Assembly: GCA_029058745.1 (NCBI GenBank)
Contig: JAIDXM010000030.1
Location: 1 to 37,230 of the forward strand
Length of the DNA: 37,230 bases
Origin: Muribaculaceae bacterium
GTDB lineage: Bacteria; Bacteroidota; Bacteroidia; Bacteroidales; Muribaculaceae
Direction: 5' to 3'
The notes beneath the pieces are model-generated. The model saw only the letters and a program-made list of their open reading frames with translations, did no database searches and was not told where the DNA came from. Below, piece after piece: positions 8,091 through 16,912 of this stretch (the stretch's first letter is position 1; the number at the start of each line of letters is the position of its first letter). Both the position numbers and the translations under genes were made by a program.

Positions 8091-8432
8091 ATGATATCCA
8101 AGATAGCAAGAAGAAACAAAATCAAGACCCGTATCCGCGGGAAGATATCGGGCACTGCCGAGCGTCCTCGCATGAGCGTGTTCCGCAGCAACAAGGGCAT
8201 CTACGTACAGCTCATCGACGACTTGTCCGGACGCACATTGGTTGCGTCATCGTCAAAAGGGCTTGAGGGAGGCACCAAGATAGAGATTGCAGCCCGTGTT
8301 GGAGCTGATATTGCAAAGAAGGCTTTGGAGAATGGCATCACAACGGTAGTATTCGACCGTAATGGCTACCTTTTCCATGGCAGGGTGAAATCATTGGCCG
8401 ACGCGGCACGCGAGGGCGGTCTTAAATTTTAA
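8091..8432 (+). CDS. rplR: 50S ribosomal protein L18 (uL18)
   Basis: uL18 binds 5S rRNA together with L5. The 113-residue product has the conserved [20 protein letters not shown] at about residues 14-33 and ends with [20 protein letters not shown] then Arg-Glu-Gly-Gly-Leu-Lys-Phe, the usual L18 C-terminus. The ATG at 8091 has AAGGA 5 bases upstream, and it follows rplF by 17 bases. Confidence 0.98.
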   Translation: MISKIARRNKIKTRIRGKISGTAERPRMSVFRSNKGIYVQLIDDLSGRTLVASSSKGLEGGTKIEIAARVGADIAKKALENGITTVVFDRNGYLFHGRVKSLADAAREGGLKF

Positions 8433-8441
8433 GCGAAAATC

Positions 8442-8960
8442 ATGGCAAAGAGAAATAATAGAGTTAAATCTACAAATGATTTGGAACTGAAAGACCGTCT
8501 CGTGGCTATCAACCGTGTGACCAAAGTTACCAAGGGTGGACGTGCGTTCAGTTTCGCAGCGATAGTTGTAGTTGGCAATGAAGATGGTGTGATCGGCTGG
8601 GGTCTCGGCAAGGCAAATGAGGTGACAGCTGCGATTGCCAAAGGCGTTGAGACAGCAAAGAAGAACCTTATAAAGGTTCCTGTCCACAAGGGTACCATAC
8701 CTCACGAGCAGAGCGCGAAGTTCGGCGGTTCTCGCATCTTCCTCAAGCCTGCGTCTGAGGGTACCGGTGTGAAGGCCGGTGGCGCTATGCGTGCTGTGCT
8801 TGAGAGTGTCGGCATCACCGACGTCCTTGCCAAGAGCAAGGGTTCTTCCAACCCTCACAACCTTGTGAAGGCTACTATCGCCGCTCTCGACGAGCTCAGA
8901 AGCCCCGCCCAGGTGGCTCAGAACCGTGGTGTGGCAATTGAAAAAGTGTTTAACGGCTAA
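8442..8960 (+). CDS. rpsE: 30S ribosomal protein S5 (uS5)
   Basis: uS5 acts at the mRNA entry channel and in decoding fidelity. The 172-residue product has the N-terminal dsRBD-like domain ([15 protein letters not shown] at about residues 20-34) and the C-terminal domain with [20 protein letters not shown], then [15 protein letters not shown]. Length is typical. It is spaced 9 bases after rplR and 11 bases before rpmD. Confidence 0.98.
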   Translation: MAKRNNRVKSTNDLELKDRLVAINRVTKVTKGGRAFSFAAIVVVGNEDGVIGWGLGKANEVTAAIAKGVETAKKNLIKVPVHKGTIPHEQSAKFGGSRIFLKPASEGTGVKAGGAMRAVLESVGITDVLAKSKGSSNPHNLVKATIAALDELRSPAQVAQNRGVAIEKVFNG

Positions 8961-8971
8961 TAAGTACAGAT

Positions 8972-9151
8972 ATGTCACAGATAGCAATCAAGCAGGTAAA
9001 GAGCCGCATCAATTGCCCGGCAGTACAGAAGCGTACTCTCGATGCACTCGGACTCAGGAAGATGAACCACACAGTAGTGAAGGAAGACACTCCCTCAATC
9101 CGTGGCATGGTAAAGGCAGTGCATCATCTTGTAGAAGTTACACAACTCTAA
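8972..9151 (+). CDS. rpmD: 50S ribosomal protein L30 (uL30)
   Basis: This small ribosomal gene encodes 59 residues, Met-Ser-Gln-Ile-Ala-Ile-Lys-Gln-Val-Lys-Ser at the start and Val-Glu-Val-Thr-Gln-Leu at the end. The block KRTLDALGLRKMNHTVVKED (about residues 20-39) followed by Ser-Ile-Arg-Gly-Met is the L30 signature. Length fits the family (about 58-60). It sits 11 bases after rpsE and 15 bases before rplO, its normal place in spc operons. A longer frame on the same strand crosses it but has no matching homology. Confidence 0.97.
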   Translation: MSQIAIKQVKSRINCPAVQKRTLDALGLRKMNHTVVKEDTPSIRGMVKAVHHLVEVTQL

Positions 9152-9166
9152 TAGAATCAAGAACTC

Positions 9167-9613
9167 ATGGAACTACATAATCTTATGCCGGCACCCGGCA
9201 GCAACAAGAAGAACAAGAGAATAGGCCGTGGACCGGGTTCCGGTTACGGTGGCACATCCACACGAGGCCACAAGGGCGCGAAGTCACGTTCAGGCTACAA
9301 GCATAAAGTGGGATTCGAGGGTGGCCAGATGCCTCTTCAGAGAAGGGTGCCTAAGTTTGGTTTCAAGAATATCAACAGGGTTGAATATAAAGCCATCAAC
9401 CTTGATGCTCTTGAGGCATTGGCAGAGGCTCAGAACCTTACGAAGATTACGGTGTCCGACCTTCGCGAGGCAGGTCTTGTTCCCAAGGGAAGGCTTGTTA
9501 AGATCCTTGGCAACGGAGCGGTGACCCGCGCGATAGAGGTGCAGGCCGACGCATTCTCAAAGAAAGCTGAGGAGGCGATTACTGCGGCAGGTGGAACCGT
9601 AAGCAAAAACTGA
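9167..9613 (+). CDS. rplO: 50S ribosomal protein L15 (uL15)
   Basis: uL15 is a late-assembly 50S protein. The 148-residue product has the basic, Gly-rich N-terminus (Arg-Ile-Gly-Arg-Gly-Pro-Gly-Ser-Gly-Tyr-Gly-Gly-Thr at about residues 18-30, then RGHKGAKSRSG) and the C-terminal domain with KILGNGAVTRAIEVQADAFS at about 111-130. Length is normal. It ends 5 bases before secY, the usual order in bacteria. Confidence 0.98.
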   Translation: MELHNLMPAPGSNKKNKRIGRGPGSGYGGTSTRGHKGAKSRSGYKHKVGFEGGQMPLQRRVPKFGFKNINRVEYKAINLDALEALAEAQNLTKITVSDLREAGLVPKGRLVKILGNGAVTRAIEVQADAFSKKAEEAITAAGGTVSKN

Positions 9614-9618
9614 TAACA

Positions 9619-10956
9619 ATGGGATTTACACAGACAATCAAGAATATCTGGAGTGTTGAGGATCTTCGCAGGCGCATAGGCATCACCTTGCTGCTTGTGA
9701 TTATCTACCGCTTTGGATGCTACGTGGTCTTGCCGGGAATCAATCCCGACGAGCTCATGGCGCTCAAGAACTTCACTTCCGATGGTCTCATGCAGCTTCT
9801 CGACATGTTTTCGGGAGGCGCGTTCTCTCAGGCGTCAATATTCGCGCTTGGAATTATGCCATATATCACGGCGTCGATTGTGATACAGTTGCTTGGCATG
9901 GTTCTTCCCGCGTTCCAGAAGATGCAGAGAGAGGGAGAGAGCGGAAGGATGAAGCTAAACCAGTACACCCGTTACCTGACCGTCCTGATTCTTTTGCTTC
10001 AGGGTCCGGCTTATCTTGTCAACCTTCAGTATCAGGTGAAGGCAGCCGGCGGTTATGTTGAGATGGGCTTCTGGACTGTAGTGTTCATGACCATAGTGCT
10101 TGCCGCAGGGTCAATGTTTATAATGTGGCTTGGCGAGAGGATAGACCAGAAGGGAGTCGGCAACGGCATCTCGTTCATCATCCTTATAGGTATTATGGCA
10201 CGCTTCCCCGAGGCAATCATCCAGGAATTCACAGGCCGTCTGATGAATTCAGCGGGTGGTGGTCTGGTGATCTTCCTTGTAGAACTTGTAATCCTCGTTG
10301 CGGTAATTGCCGGTGCGGTGCTTCTTGTGCAGGGAACGCGCAAGGTGCCTGTAATGTACGCAAAACGCATCCAGGGCAACAAGCAGTATGGTGGCGCGCG
10401 CCAGTATATACCCTTGAAGGTAAATGCCGCCGGCGTTATGCCAATCATTTTCGCTCAGGCGATAATGTTCATACCTGTCACTCTGGTTGGATTCAGCACG
10501 GAGCATACCGGATTTTTCGGAGCGTTGACCGATCTTTATGGATTCTGGTATAATCTTGTGTATTTTATAATGATTGTGGCTTTCACTTATTTCTATACCG
10601 CGATTACCGTGCGTCCGGCGCAGATGGCGGAGGACATGAAGCGCAACAATGGATTCATCCCTGGAATCAAGCCAGGCAAACCTACTGTTGAGTATCTTGA
10701 CTCCATCATGTCTCGCATCACGTTGCCCGGGTCAATATTCCTTGGCATCGTGGCGATACTTCCAGCGATAGCGCACGTGTGTGGCCTAAACCGTCAGTTC
10801 GCCGCCTTCTTCGGAGGCACCTCGCTTCTGATTATGGTGGGCGTCGTGCTTGACACGCTTAGAATAGTTGAGGGTCATCTGCTGATGCGTCACTACGATG
10901 GTCTTATGAAAGACGGCCGTATCAAGGGACGCACGACAGGCAGCGGTGCTTTTTAA
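9619..10956 (+). CDS. secY: Preprotein translocase subunit SecY
   Basis: SecY is the pore of the Sec translocon in the inner membrane, working with SecE, SecG, SecA and YidC. The 445-residue product has ten hydrophobic segments. The first conserved block is at about residues 22-40, the motif FALGIMPYITASIVIQLLGM is at about 75-94, and the cytosolic loop has RQYIPLKVNAAGVMPIIFAQ at about 259-278. Length is close to other Bacteroidota SecY. It lies between rplO and map without an intervening adk gene, a Bacteroidota arrangement. Confidence 0.98.
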   Translation: MGFTQTIKNIWSVEDLRRRIGITLLLVIIYRFGCYVVLPGINPDELMALKNFTSDGLMQLLDMFSGGAFSQASIFALGIMPYITASIVIQLLGMVLPAFQKMQREGESGRMKLNQYTRYLTVLILLLQGPAYLVNLQYQVKAAGGYVEMGFWTVVFMTIVLAAGSMFIMWLGERIDQKGVGNGISFIILIGIMARFPEAIIQEFTGRLMNSAGGGLVIFLVELVILVAVIAGAVLLVQGTRKVPVMYAKRIQGNKQYGGARQYIPLKVNAAGVMPIIFAQAIMFIPVTLVGFSTEHTGFFGALTDLYGFWYNLVYFIMIVAFTYFYTAITVRPAQMAEDMKRNNGFIPGIKPGKPTVEYLDSIMSRITLPGSIFLGIVAILPAIAHVCGLNRQFAAFFGGTSLLIMVGVVLDTLRIVEGHLLMRHYDGLMKDGRIKGRTTGSGAF

Positions 10957-10980
10957 CCATAAGTCAGGTTCAGCAAACGA

Positions 10981-11796
10981 ATGATTTATATTAAGACAGC
11001 CGAAGAGATAGAGAGGATGCGTGCCGCATGTGATCTTGTGAGCCGCACGCTCGGAGAGGTGGCAAAGTGGGTTTCTCCCGGAGTCACCACTCAGAAGCTT
11101 GACACCATAGCAAGGGAGTTTATCCTCGACAATGGGGGTAAACCCGCTTGCCTTGGATATTCTGGATTCCCCGGAACGTTGTGTATAGAAGTGAATGAGA
11201 CCGTGGTTCACGGCTTCCCGTCAGGCTATGTGTTGCGAGAGGGGGATATAATCGGGACTGATTGTGTCGTTGAGCTCAACGGTATGAACGGCGACAGCTG
11301 TTATACATTTGCCGTCGGAGAAATAGACGAGAAGGTTTCCCGTCTTCTGAAGGTTACGGAGGAGTCCTTGTATAAGGGAATCTCCGCGGCTCGAGGGGGG
11401 AAAAGAATCGGTGATATCTCCAATGCCATCCAGACATATTGCGAGCGCAACGGATACAGTGTGGTGCGCGAGATGTGCGGGCATGGTATAGGCAAGGATA
11501 TGCATGAAGATCCTGAGGTTCCGAATTTCGGGCGACGCGGGATTGGCCCGGTGTTGAAGCCGGGAATGTGTATAGCCATAGAGCCGATGATCAATCTCGG
11601 GAGCAAGAATGTGGTCATAGAGCGCAACGGGTGGGAATGTCGCACGCGAGACAGGAAACCGTCGGCGCATTACGAGCATACCATAGTCATAACTCCGGAA
11701 GAGCCGGAGATAATGACAACCTTCCGATATATCGAGGAGTCTCTTGGCATAGCAGGAGGAACTGAGGCTGAGAATAAAGAATTTGAAAACAACTGA
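10981..11796 (+). CDS. map: Methionine aminopeptidase, type I
   Basis: This cytosolic metalloenzyme removes the N-terminal Met from nascent proteins when the second residue is small. The 271-residue product has the pita-bread fold motifs: the His block Glu-Thr-Val-Val-His-Gly-Phe-Pro at about residues 74-81, the metal ligands in GDIIGTDCVVELNGMNGDSC, MCGHGIGKDMHEDPEVPN, and the late ligand Glu in Ile-Glu-Pro-Met. It is a type I form without an N-terminal zinc finger, with a short acidic tail. It is placed in the ribosomal operon between secY and infA (9-base gap). Confidence 0.97.
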   Translation: MIYIKTAEEIERMRAACDLVSRTLGEVAKWVSPGVTTQKLDTIAREFILDNGGKPACLGYSGFPGTLCIEVNETVVHGFPSGYVLREGDIIGTDCVVELNGMNGDSCYTFAVGEIDEKVSRLLKVTEESLYKGISAARGGKRIGDISNAIQTYCERNGYSVVREMCGHGIGKDMHEDPEVPNFGRRGIGPVLKPGMCIAIEPMINLGSKNVVIERNGWECRTRDRKPSAHYEHTIVITPEEPEIMTTFRYIEESLGIAGGTEAENKEFENN

Positions 11797-11805
11797 GAAA
11801 GACTT

Positions 11806-12024
11806 ATGGCAAAACAGGCAGCAATAGAGCAGGACGGTGTCATTCTTGAGGCATTGAGCAACGCGATGTTCAAGGTCGAGCTTGAGAACGGGCATGAGAT
11901 AACAGCCCATATCTCTGGCAAGATGAGAATGCACTATATAAAGATACTTCCCGGCGACAAGGTGAGGGTGGAGATGAGTCCATACGATCTTAGCAAGGGA
12001 CGTATCGCATTCCGATATAAATAA
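11806..12024 (+). CDS. infA: Translation initiation factor IF-1
   Basis: IF-1 is an OB-fold protein that occupies the 30S A site during initiation. The 72-residue product has the standard sequence pattern: [11 protein letters not shown] at the start, [20 protein letters not shown] at about residues 23-42, and Asp-Leu-Ser-Lys-Gly-Arg-Ile at 62-68. Length is exactly that of the family. It is followed 15 bases later by rpmJ. Confidence 0.98.
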   Translation: MAKQAAIEQDGVILEALSNAMFKVELENGHEITAHISGKMRMHYIKILPGDKVRVEMSPYDLSKGRIAFRYK

Positions 12025-12039
12025 AAAAAGACACTACAT

Positions 12040-12156
12040 ATGAAAGTAAGAGCATCTGTAAAGAAGCGTACGGCCGACAGCAAGATCGTGCGCCGAAAAG
12101 GAAGATTATACGTAATCAACAAGAAGAACCCCAAATTCAAACAGCGTCAAGGATAA
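12040..12156 (+). CDS. rpmJ: 50S ribosomal protein L36 (bL36), zinc-free form
   Basis: This 38-residue gene starts Met-Lys-Val-Arg-Ala-Ser-Val-Lys-Lys and ends Pro-Lys-Phe-Lys-Gln-Arg-Gln-Gly. The four zinc ligands of the classical form (Cys11, Cys14, Cys27, His33) are here Thr11, Ser14, Asn27 and Phe33, so this is a C-minus L36 that cannot bind zinc in the usual way. C-minus forms are often the only L36 in Bacteroidota. The start is the only ATG in frame, 15 bases after infA. Confidence 0.96.
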   Translation: MKVRASVKKRTADSKIVRRKGRLYVINKKNPKFKQRQG

Positions 12157-12162
12157 TTTTAT

Positions 12163-12170
12163 TACCTTTG
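12163..12170 (+). promoter_or_regulatory. Internal promoter -7 element before rpsM
   Basis: TACCTTTG matches the Bacteroidota -7 consensus TAnnTTTG and is followed by CA, a common pattern. A transcript would start near 12177, about 17 bases before the rpsM ATG at 12194. No good -33 TTTG is found 19-21 bases upstream, since that DNA is the end of rpmJ. It would give the alpha-operon genes (rpsM, rpsK, rpsD, rpoA, rplQ) their own supply. Confidence 0.5.
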
Positions 12171-12193
12171 CAAAAATTTTGTAACAATATATT

Positions 12194-12574
12194 ATGGCAG
12201 TAAGAATTGTCGGCGTAGATTTGCCGCAAAATAAAAGAGGAGAGATTGCCTTGACCTATATCTATGGCATAGGCCGTAGCGCCGCCAACACCATACTTAG
12301 CAAGGCAGGTGTTGACAAAGACATCAAGGTAAAGGACTGGACAGACGCACAGGCAGCCGCCGTTCGTGAGGTAATCCAGTCGGAGTATAAGGTAGAGGGC
12401 GACCTTCGTTCGGAGATTCAGCTCAACATCAAGCGTCTGATGGATATCGGTTGCTACAGAGGCATCCGCCACCGTATCGGACTTCCGGTGAGAGGCCAGA
12501 GCACAAAGAACAACGCCCGCACCCGCAAGGGCCGCAAGAAAACAGTCGCTAACAAGAAGAAAGCTACTAAATAA
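12194..12574 (+). CDS. rpsM: 30S ribosomal protein S13 (uS13)
   Basis: uS13 is a head protein that forms bridges to L5 and touches P-site tRNA. The 126-residue product starts [20 protein letters not shown] and has the H2TH-like block [20 protein letters not shown] at about residues 21-40. It ends with [20 protein letters not shown] and a lysine-rich tail. Length is standard. First gene of the alpha-operon part; the next gene starts 9 bases after its stop. Confidence 0.98.
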   Translation: MAVRIVGVDLPQNKRGEIALTYIYGIGRSAANTILSKAGVDKDIKVKDWTDAQAAAVREVIQSEYKVEGDLRSEIQLNIKRLMDIGCYRGIRHRIGLPVRGQSTKNNARTRKGRKKTVANKKKATK

Positions 12575-12583
12575 AATTAAAGT

Positions 12584-12973
12584 ATGGCAAAAAAGACAGT
12601 CGCAGCTAAGAAGAGGAATGTCAAAGTTGACGCCAACGGTCAGCTTCACGTGCATAGCTCTTTCAACAACATTATCGTTTGCCTTGCCAACAGCGAGGGC
12701 CAGGTTATCTCCTGGAGCTCCGCAGGCAAAATGGGTTTCAGGGGTTCGAAGAAGAACACCCCATATGCAGCCCAGATGGCAGCCCAGGATTGTGCCAAGG
12801 TTGCATACGACCTTGGCCTGCGCAAGGTGAAAGCCTATGTGAAGGGCCCGGGCAACGGACGTGAGTCAGCAATCCGCACGGTGCACGGAGCCGGAATCGA
12901 GGTGACAGAGATAGTAGATGTCACACCGCTTCCGCATAACGGATGTCGTCCTCCGAAGAGAAGAAGAGTATAA
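12584..12973 (+). CDS. rpsK: 30S ribosomal protein S11 (uS11)
   Basis: uS11 is a platform protein near the E site. The 129-residue product has [20 protein letters not shown] at about residues 23-42, [12 protein letters not shown] near 89, and the invariant end [12 protein letters not shown]. Length is standard. It is followed by a 129-base gap before rpsD. Confidence 0.98.
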   Translation: MAKKTVAAKKRNVKVDANGQLHVHSSFNNIIVCLANSEGQVISWSSAGKMGFRGSKKNTPYAAQMAAQDCAKVAYDLGLRKVKAYVKGPGNGRESAIRTVHGAGIEVTEIVDVTPLPHNGCRPPKRRRV

Positions 12974-13102
12974 CATCAAACAGAAGCCCGTCACGCCCGT
13001 CTCTGAATGCGAATAGACTGCCACAGTATCTTTCTCTCGGCAGTCGCGGCTGCGCTAAGGAGCGGGCAGAAAGGCCCACTTTAATTAAACACAAGAACAA
13101 AA
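12974..13102 (+). promoter_or_regulatory. Structured leader before rpsD (candidate S4 control site)
   Basis: The gap holds a 7-bp perfect stem (GACTGCC at 13016-13022 with GGCAGTC at 13039-13045, loop of 16) and a smaller GGGC/GCCC hairpin (13064-13067 with 13074-13077), then an AT-rich stretch to the start. In other bacteria S4 represses its own operon through a structured leader (upstream of rpsM in E. coli, upstream of rpsD in Bacillus). Whether this is the equivalent is inference. A near-promoter TATCTTTC at 13027-13034 lacks the final G and is not called. Confidence 0.45.
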
Positions 13103-13708
13103 ATGGCAAGATATACAGGCCCAAAGACAAAAATAGCCCGCAAGTTCGGCGAGGCAATTTACGGAGAGGATAAGGTTCTGGCAAAGAAGAACTATCCGCC
13201 GGGACAGCATGGCGCCAACCGTAGAAGAAAGACTTCGGAGTATGGCACCCAGCTTAAGGAGAAGCAGAAAGCGAAATACACTTATGGTGTTCTGGAGCGT
13301 CAGTTCCGCAATCTATTCGAGAAGGCCGCACGCACCAAAGGTATCACCGGTGAGGTGCTTCTGCAGCTTCTTGAGAGCAGACTTGACAATGTGGTGTATC
13401 GTCTTGGCATCGCGCCGAGCCGTCCTGCAGCCCGTCAGCTTGTTCTCCACAAGCATATCACAGTGAATGGCGCAGTCGTAAACATACCGTCATATCAGGT
13501 GAAGCCAGGAGATGTAATTGCAGTGAGAGAGAAATCGAAGTCTCTTGAGGTAATCGCTGATTGCCTTGCCGGCTTCAATCACAGCAAATATCCCTGGATT
13601 GAATGGGACGACAGCAAGAAGGGTGGTAAATTCCTCCATGTTCCCCAGCGTGAAGACATTCCGGAGACCATCAAGGAACAGTTGATCGTTGAGTTGTATT
13701 CTAAATAA
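13103..13708 (+). CDS. rpsD: 30S ribosomal protein S4 (uS4), cysteine-free form
   Basis: uS4 is a primary 16S binder that starts 30S assembly, and in many bacteria is an autogenous repressor. The 201-residue product begins Met-Ala-Arg-Tyr-Thr-Gly-Pro-Lys and has the S4 domain with [20 protein letters not shown] at about residues 90-109. The N-terminal region lacks the four zinc cysteines found in some S4 proteins, in line with zinc-free S14 and L36 in this operon. Stop to rpoA start: 16 bases. Confidence 0.98.
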   Translation: MARYTGPKTKIARKFGEAIYGEDKVLAKKNYPPGQHGANRRRKTSEYGTQLKEKQKAKYTYGVLERQFRNLFEKAARTKGITGEVLLQLLESRLDNVVYRLGIAPSRPAARQLVLHKHITVNGAVVNIPSYQVKPGDVIAVREKSKSLEVIADCLAGFNHSKYPWIEWDDSKKGGKFLHVPQREDIPETIKEQLIVELYSK

Positions 13709-13724
13709 TAAACAATAGAAACCC

Positions 13725-14723
13725 ATGCCAATATTAGCATTTCAGAAACCCGACAAGGTCATCATGCTTGAGGCCGACAATATGTTCGGCAAGTTTGAAT
13801 TCAGGCCTCTTGAGCCTGGCTATGGACAGACCATAGGCAATGCTCTGCGAAGAATTCTACTGTCGTCGCTTGGTGGCTTTGCCATCTGCTCGATACGAAT
13901 CGACGGTGTGGCACATGAATTAGACACCATTCCGGGGGTTAAGGAGGATGTGACCAATATCATCCTCAACCTTAAGCAGGTAAGATTCAAGCAGCTGACC
14001 GAGGATCATGAAACTGAAAAGTCAGTGGTCAATGTGTCGGGAACGGATGTGTTTAAGGCAGGCGACCTGGGAAAAGTACTTTCCGGCTTTGAGGTTTTGA
14101 ATCCCGAGTTGGTGATTTGCCATCTCGACCCATCGTCCAGCTTTCAGATGGAATTCACCATCAACAAGGGGCGTGGATGGGTGCCGGCGGATGAGAACCG
14201 CGAGCTTCTGACGGATGCCGACCCCAGTGTGATAGCAATCGACTCTATCTATACTCCAGTCAAGAATGTGAAATATTCTGTGGAGAATTATCGTGTGGAG
14301 CAGAAGACAGACTATGAGAAGCTTGTGCTTGAAGTGACAACCGATGGCTCTATTCAGCCAAAGGACGCACTCAAGGAAGCTGCGAAGATTCTCATCTATC
14401 ACTTCATGCTTTTCAGCGATGAGAAGATTGCCCTCGAGGCTCCCAAGGAGAATGATGTCGATGAGTTTGACGAGGAGGTGCTCCATATGCGACAGCTCCT
14501 TAAGAGCAAGCTTACCGATATGGATCTTTCCGTACGAGCCCTCAACTGTCTTAAGAGCGCCGAGGTGGAGACGCTTGGTGAGCTTGTGGTGTTCAATAAG
14601 AACGACCTGCTCAAGTTCCGCAACTTCGGAAAGAAGTCGCTGACAGAGCTTGACGAGCTCTTGGCAAGCCTAAACCTCTCCTTTGGGATGGACATTTCAA
14701 AATATAAATTGGATAAAGAATAA
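13725..14723 (+). CDS. rpoA: RNA polymerase alpha subunit
   Basis: The alpha subunit dimerises to nucleate RNA polymerase assembly and contacts UP elements and activators. In the 332-residue product the N-terminal domain shows [20 protein letters not shown] at about residues 26-45 (dimer interface), and the C-terminal domain (about 250-325) has [20 protein letters not shown] and Lys-Phe-Arg-Asn-Phe-Gly-Lys-Lys-Ser, the helix-hairpin-helix DNA-binding part. Length is typical for the phylum. It lies between rpsD and rplQ, as in nearly all bacteria. Confidence 0.98.
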   Translation: MPILAFQKPDKVIMLEADNMFGKFEFRPLEPGYGQTIGNALRRILLSSLGGFAICSIRIDGVAHELDTIPGVKEDVTNIILNLKQVRFKQLTEDHETEKSVVNVSGTDVFKAGDLGKVLSGFEVLNPELVICHLDPSSSFQMEFTINKGRGWVPADENRELLTDADPSVIAIDSIYTPVKNVKYSVENYRVEQKTDYEKLVLEVTTDGSIQPKDALKEAAKILIYHFMLFSDEKIALEAPKENDVDEFDEEVLHMRQLLKSKLTDMDLSVRALNCLKSAEVETLGELVVFNKNDLLKFRNFGKKSLTELDELLASLNLSFGMDISKYKLDKE

Positions 14724-14729
14724 ACAACG

Positions 14730-15248
14730 ATGAGACACAATAAAAAATTCAACCACCTCAGTCGTAAGAAAGGTCATCGCGACGCCCTCCTGATGAACCT
14801 CACCATCTCTCTTATCATGCATAAGAGAATCACTACGACTTTGGCAAAGGCAAAAGCATTGCGTGTGTATGCGGAGCCTCTTATCACGAGGTCGAAGACT
14901 GACGATATGACGAATCGTCGCATCGTCTTCAGCTATCTCCAGAACAAGGAGGCAGTGAAAGAACTTTTCGGCGTGGTTGCCGAGAAAGTAGCGGAGCGTC
15001 CCGGAGGCTATACCCGTATCCTCAAGACCGGCCACCGTCTTGGCGACAACGCTGAGATGGCGATGATTGAACTCGTTGATTTCAACGAGAACATGCTTGA
15101 GGCGTCGGCTTCCAAGAAAGAGAAGTCAACACGTCGCAGCCGCCGTAAGAAGAACGCCGCTCCTGCCGCAGAGGCAGTAGAGGCTCCCGCAGTAGAGGCT
15201 CCGGCAACTGAGGCTCCCGAGGCAGAGGAGGCTCCTAAGGCAGAATAA
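14730..15248 (+). CDS. rplQ: 50S ribosomal protein L17 (bL17) with an acidic Ala/Pro-rich tail
   Basis: bL17 is a bacterial 50S protein near the tunnel exit. Residues 1-125 are the family core: [13 protein letters not shown] at the start, then [14 protein letters not shown] near 49. The protein has 172 residues against about 127 in E. coli. The extra part is a Lys/Arg cluster (about 128-143) followed by a low-complexity tail of Glu-Ala-Pro repeats. Long C-terminal extensions are frequent in Bacteroidota L17. Last gene of the operon, with a strong terminator behind it. Confidence 0.97.
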   Translation: MRHNKKFNHLSRKKGHRDALLMNLTISLIMHKRITTTLAKAKALRVYAEPLITRSKTDDMTNRRIVFSYLQNKEAVKELFGVVAEKVAERPGGYTRILKTGHRLGDNAEMAMIELVDFNENMLEASASKKEKSTRRSRRKKNAAPAAEAVEAPAVEAPATEAPEAEEAPKAE

Positions 15249-15275
15249 ATCTTAGCCATATATTTATATTAGTTG

Positions 15276-15330
15276 AGAGCGTCCGTCGTATATACGACGG
15301 ACGCTCTTATACTTTTATACTTTTTGTACT
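15276..15330 (+). terminator. Terminator of the ribosomal super-operon
   Basis: A perfect 15-bp stem (15276-15290 with 15293-15307, two-base centre) is followed by T-rich sequence (CTTTTATACTTTTTG and on). It lies 28 bases after the rplQ stop and is the strongest Rho-independent terminator in the window. Confidence 0.9.
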
Positions 15331-15422
15331 TTTTATCCGGTTATTTTGTGCTGTCATTATTATTTGCTAAATTAGCGGTGTTATTGCGGGATGTGGATAA
15401 TGATTCCCGGAAAGTGGATGTT

Positions 15423-16868
15423 ATGAATTGGCCAGATACCATACATCTTAGCAGCTGGCTCGTCCTGGCTCTCATGTTGCTGTATGCAGCAGTTGTCATA
15501 GCCTCTGTAGTTGTGGTGCTCCGAGAGAACCGCAATCCTATACGTGCGTTGTCATGGGTGATTGCCCTTGTGTTTCTTCCCGGAGTGGGACTGGTGTTCT
15601 ATCTGTTTTTCGGGCGTAGTCTCAAAGGAATCCACATGATATCGCGCCACAACAAGCGCAAGCTGATGCATGACCATACACCGAGGCGGGTGGATATCAA
15701 CAATCTTGATCTTCGAGGGGACCACCGTACGCTTGTCAAGCTTGCCCACACTCTCTGCCGTGCCCCGTTTACAGTGAACAATGAGATAGAAATCTTTACT
15801 GACGGGGATTCTAAGTTCCGTGCCTTGAAGAGAGACCTGAGAAATGCCAGGACACTTATACAAATACAGTATTATATCTTCCTTGACGACCGTATAGGAA
15901 TGGAGATATCGGAGATTCTCATGGAAAAGGCAAGGGAAGGGGTGGCGGTGAAAGTAATGTATGATCATGTGGGAAGTTTCTCCGCCAAGCGCAGTTTCTT
16001 CAAAAAGATGCAGGAGTCCGGAGTCGATACACACCCATTTTTCAAGGTGACATTCCCTCAGCTTGCCAATCGTATAAACTGGCGTAACCACCGGAAGATC
16101 GTCATTATTGATTCCAGCATAGGATATATAGGGGGAATGAATATTGCGGACCGCTACGTATATGGCACTGAAGACGGAATGCCGTGGCGAGACACTCATT
16201 TCCGGCTTAAGGGCGACATTGTAGAGTCGCTTATGTATTCCTTCGCCATAGACTGGAATTTTCTTAAGAAGCACCCGGAACTCCCACATGTTGACCCGGA
16301 TCCGGCCAAGATTGAAAATACCACTGGAGTGCAGCTCGTCACAAGCGGGCCAACGGGGAACTGGAACAATCTGTCGATGGTGTTCCTGAAAGCAATAGCG
16401 TCGGCAAGAAGGACCATTCTGATACAGACTCCATATTTCTTGCCCACTGACGCACTTCTTTCGGCACTCCAGGCCGCTTCATTGTCGAAAGTGGACGTCA
16501 GGATAATGATCCCGGAAAAAACAGATAGTGTCCTTCTGCATTATGCCTCTTTCTCATATGTGACCCAATGCCTGAAGGCAGGCATCAAGGTATATCTTTA
16601 TGAGCCGGGAATGCTTCACTCCAAGACCATGATAGTCGATGACGGGTTTGTGACGGCCGGGTCCACGAATTTTGATTTCAGGAGTTTCGAGAATAATTTC
16701 GAGTGCAACCTGATGATTTATGATGCGGATCTAAACAGGAAGATGCGCGACATCTTCTTTGATGATTTGAAGAAATGCCGCAAGCTCAGCCTTGTGAAAT
16801 GGCGTAAACGTCCGCTTGGGCAACGTTTCCTTGAATCGTTGCTGCGTCTTGTGTCTCCGATACTGTAG
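15423..16868 (+). CDS. cls: Cardiolipin synthase (phospholipase D family)
   Basis: This inner-membrane enzyme condenses phosphatidylglycerol to cardiolipin. The 481-residue product has two N-terminal membrane segments (about residues 10-32 and 41-62) and two HKD catalytic motifs: His223-x-Lys225-x4-Asp230 and His399-x-Lys401-x4-Asp406. The ATG at 15423 is preferred: a longer reading frame starting with TTG at 15273 would begin inside the rplQ terminator and adds no homologous sequence. Length fits the ClsA/Cls family. It stands alone on the plus strand, convergent with the DUF3109 gene; no clear promoter motif was found in its 115-base leader. Confidence 0.93.
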   Translation: MNWPDTIHLSSWLVLALMLLYAAVVIASVVVVLRENRNPIRALSWVIALVFLPGVGLVFYLFFGRSLKGIHMISRHNKRKLMHDHTPRRVDINNLDLRGDHRTLVKLAHTLCRAPFTVNNEIEIFTDGDSKFRALKRDLRNARTLIQIQYYIFLDDRIGMEISEILMEKAREGVAVKVMYDHVGSFSAKRSFFKKMQESGVDTHPFFKVTFPQLANRINWRNHRKIVIIDSSIGYIGGMNIADRYVYGTEDGMPWRDTHFRLKGDIVESLMYSFAIDWNFLKKHPELPHVDPDPAKIENTTGVQLVTSGPTGNWNNLSMVFLKAIASARRTILIQTPYFLPTDALLSALQAASLSKVDVRIMIPEKTDSVLLHYASFSYVTQCLKAGIKVYLYEPGMLHSKTMIVDDGFVTAGSTNFDFRSFENNFECNLMIYDADLNRKMRDIFFDDLKKCRKLSLVKWRKRPLGQRFLESLLRLVSPIL

Positions 16869-16912
16869 CTGACAGGCCGGATGAAATGGAGAGCGCCTGC
16901 CGGTGGCTGACA

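Noticed and set aside
13027..13034. TATCTTTC as a promoter before rpsD
   Set aside because: The final G of TAnnTTTG is missing and no -33 box is present; the place is better explained as part of a hairpin loop.
15273..15422. Longer N-terminus for cardiolipin synthase, starting with TTG
   Set aside because: It begins inside the rplQ terminator hairpin and has no family similarity; the ATG at 15423 gives the normal length and first membrane helix.
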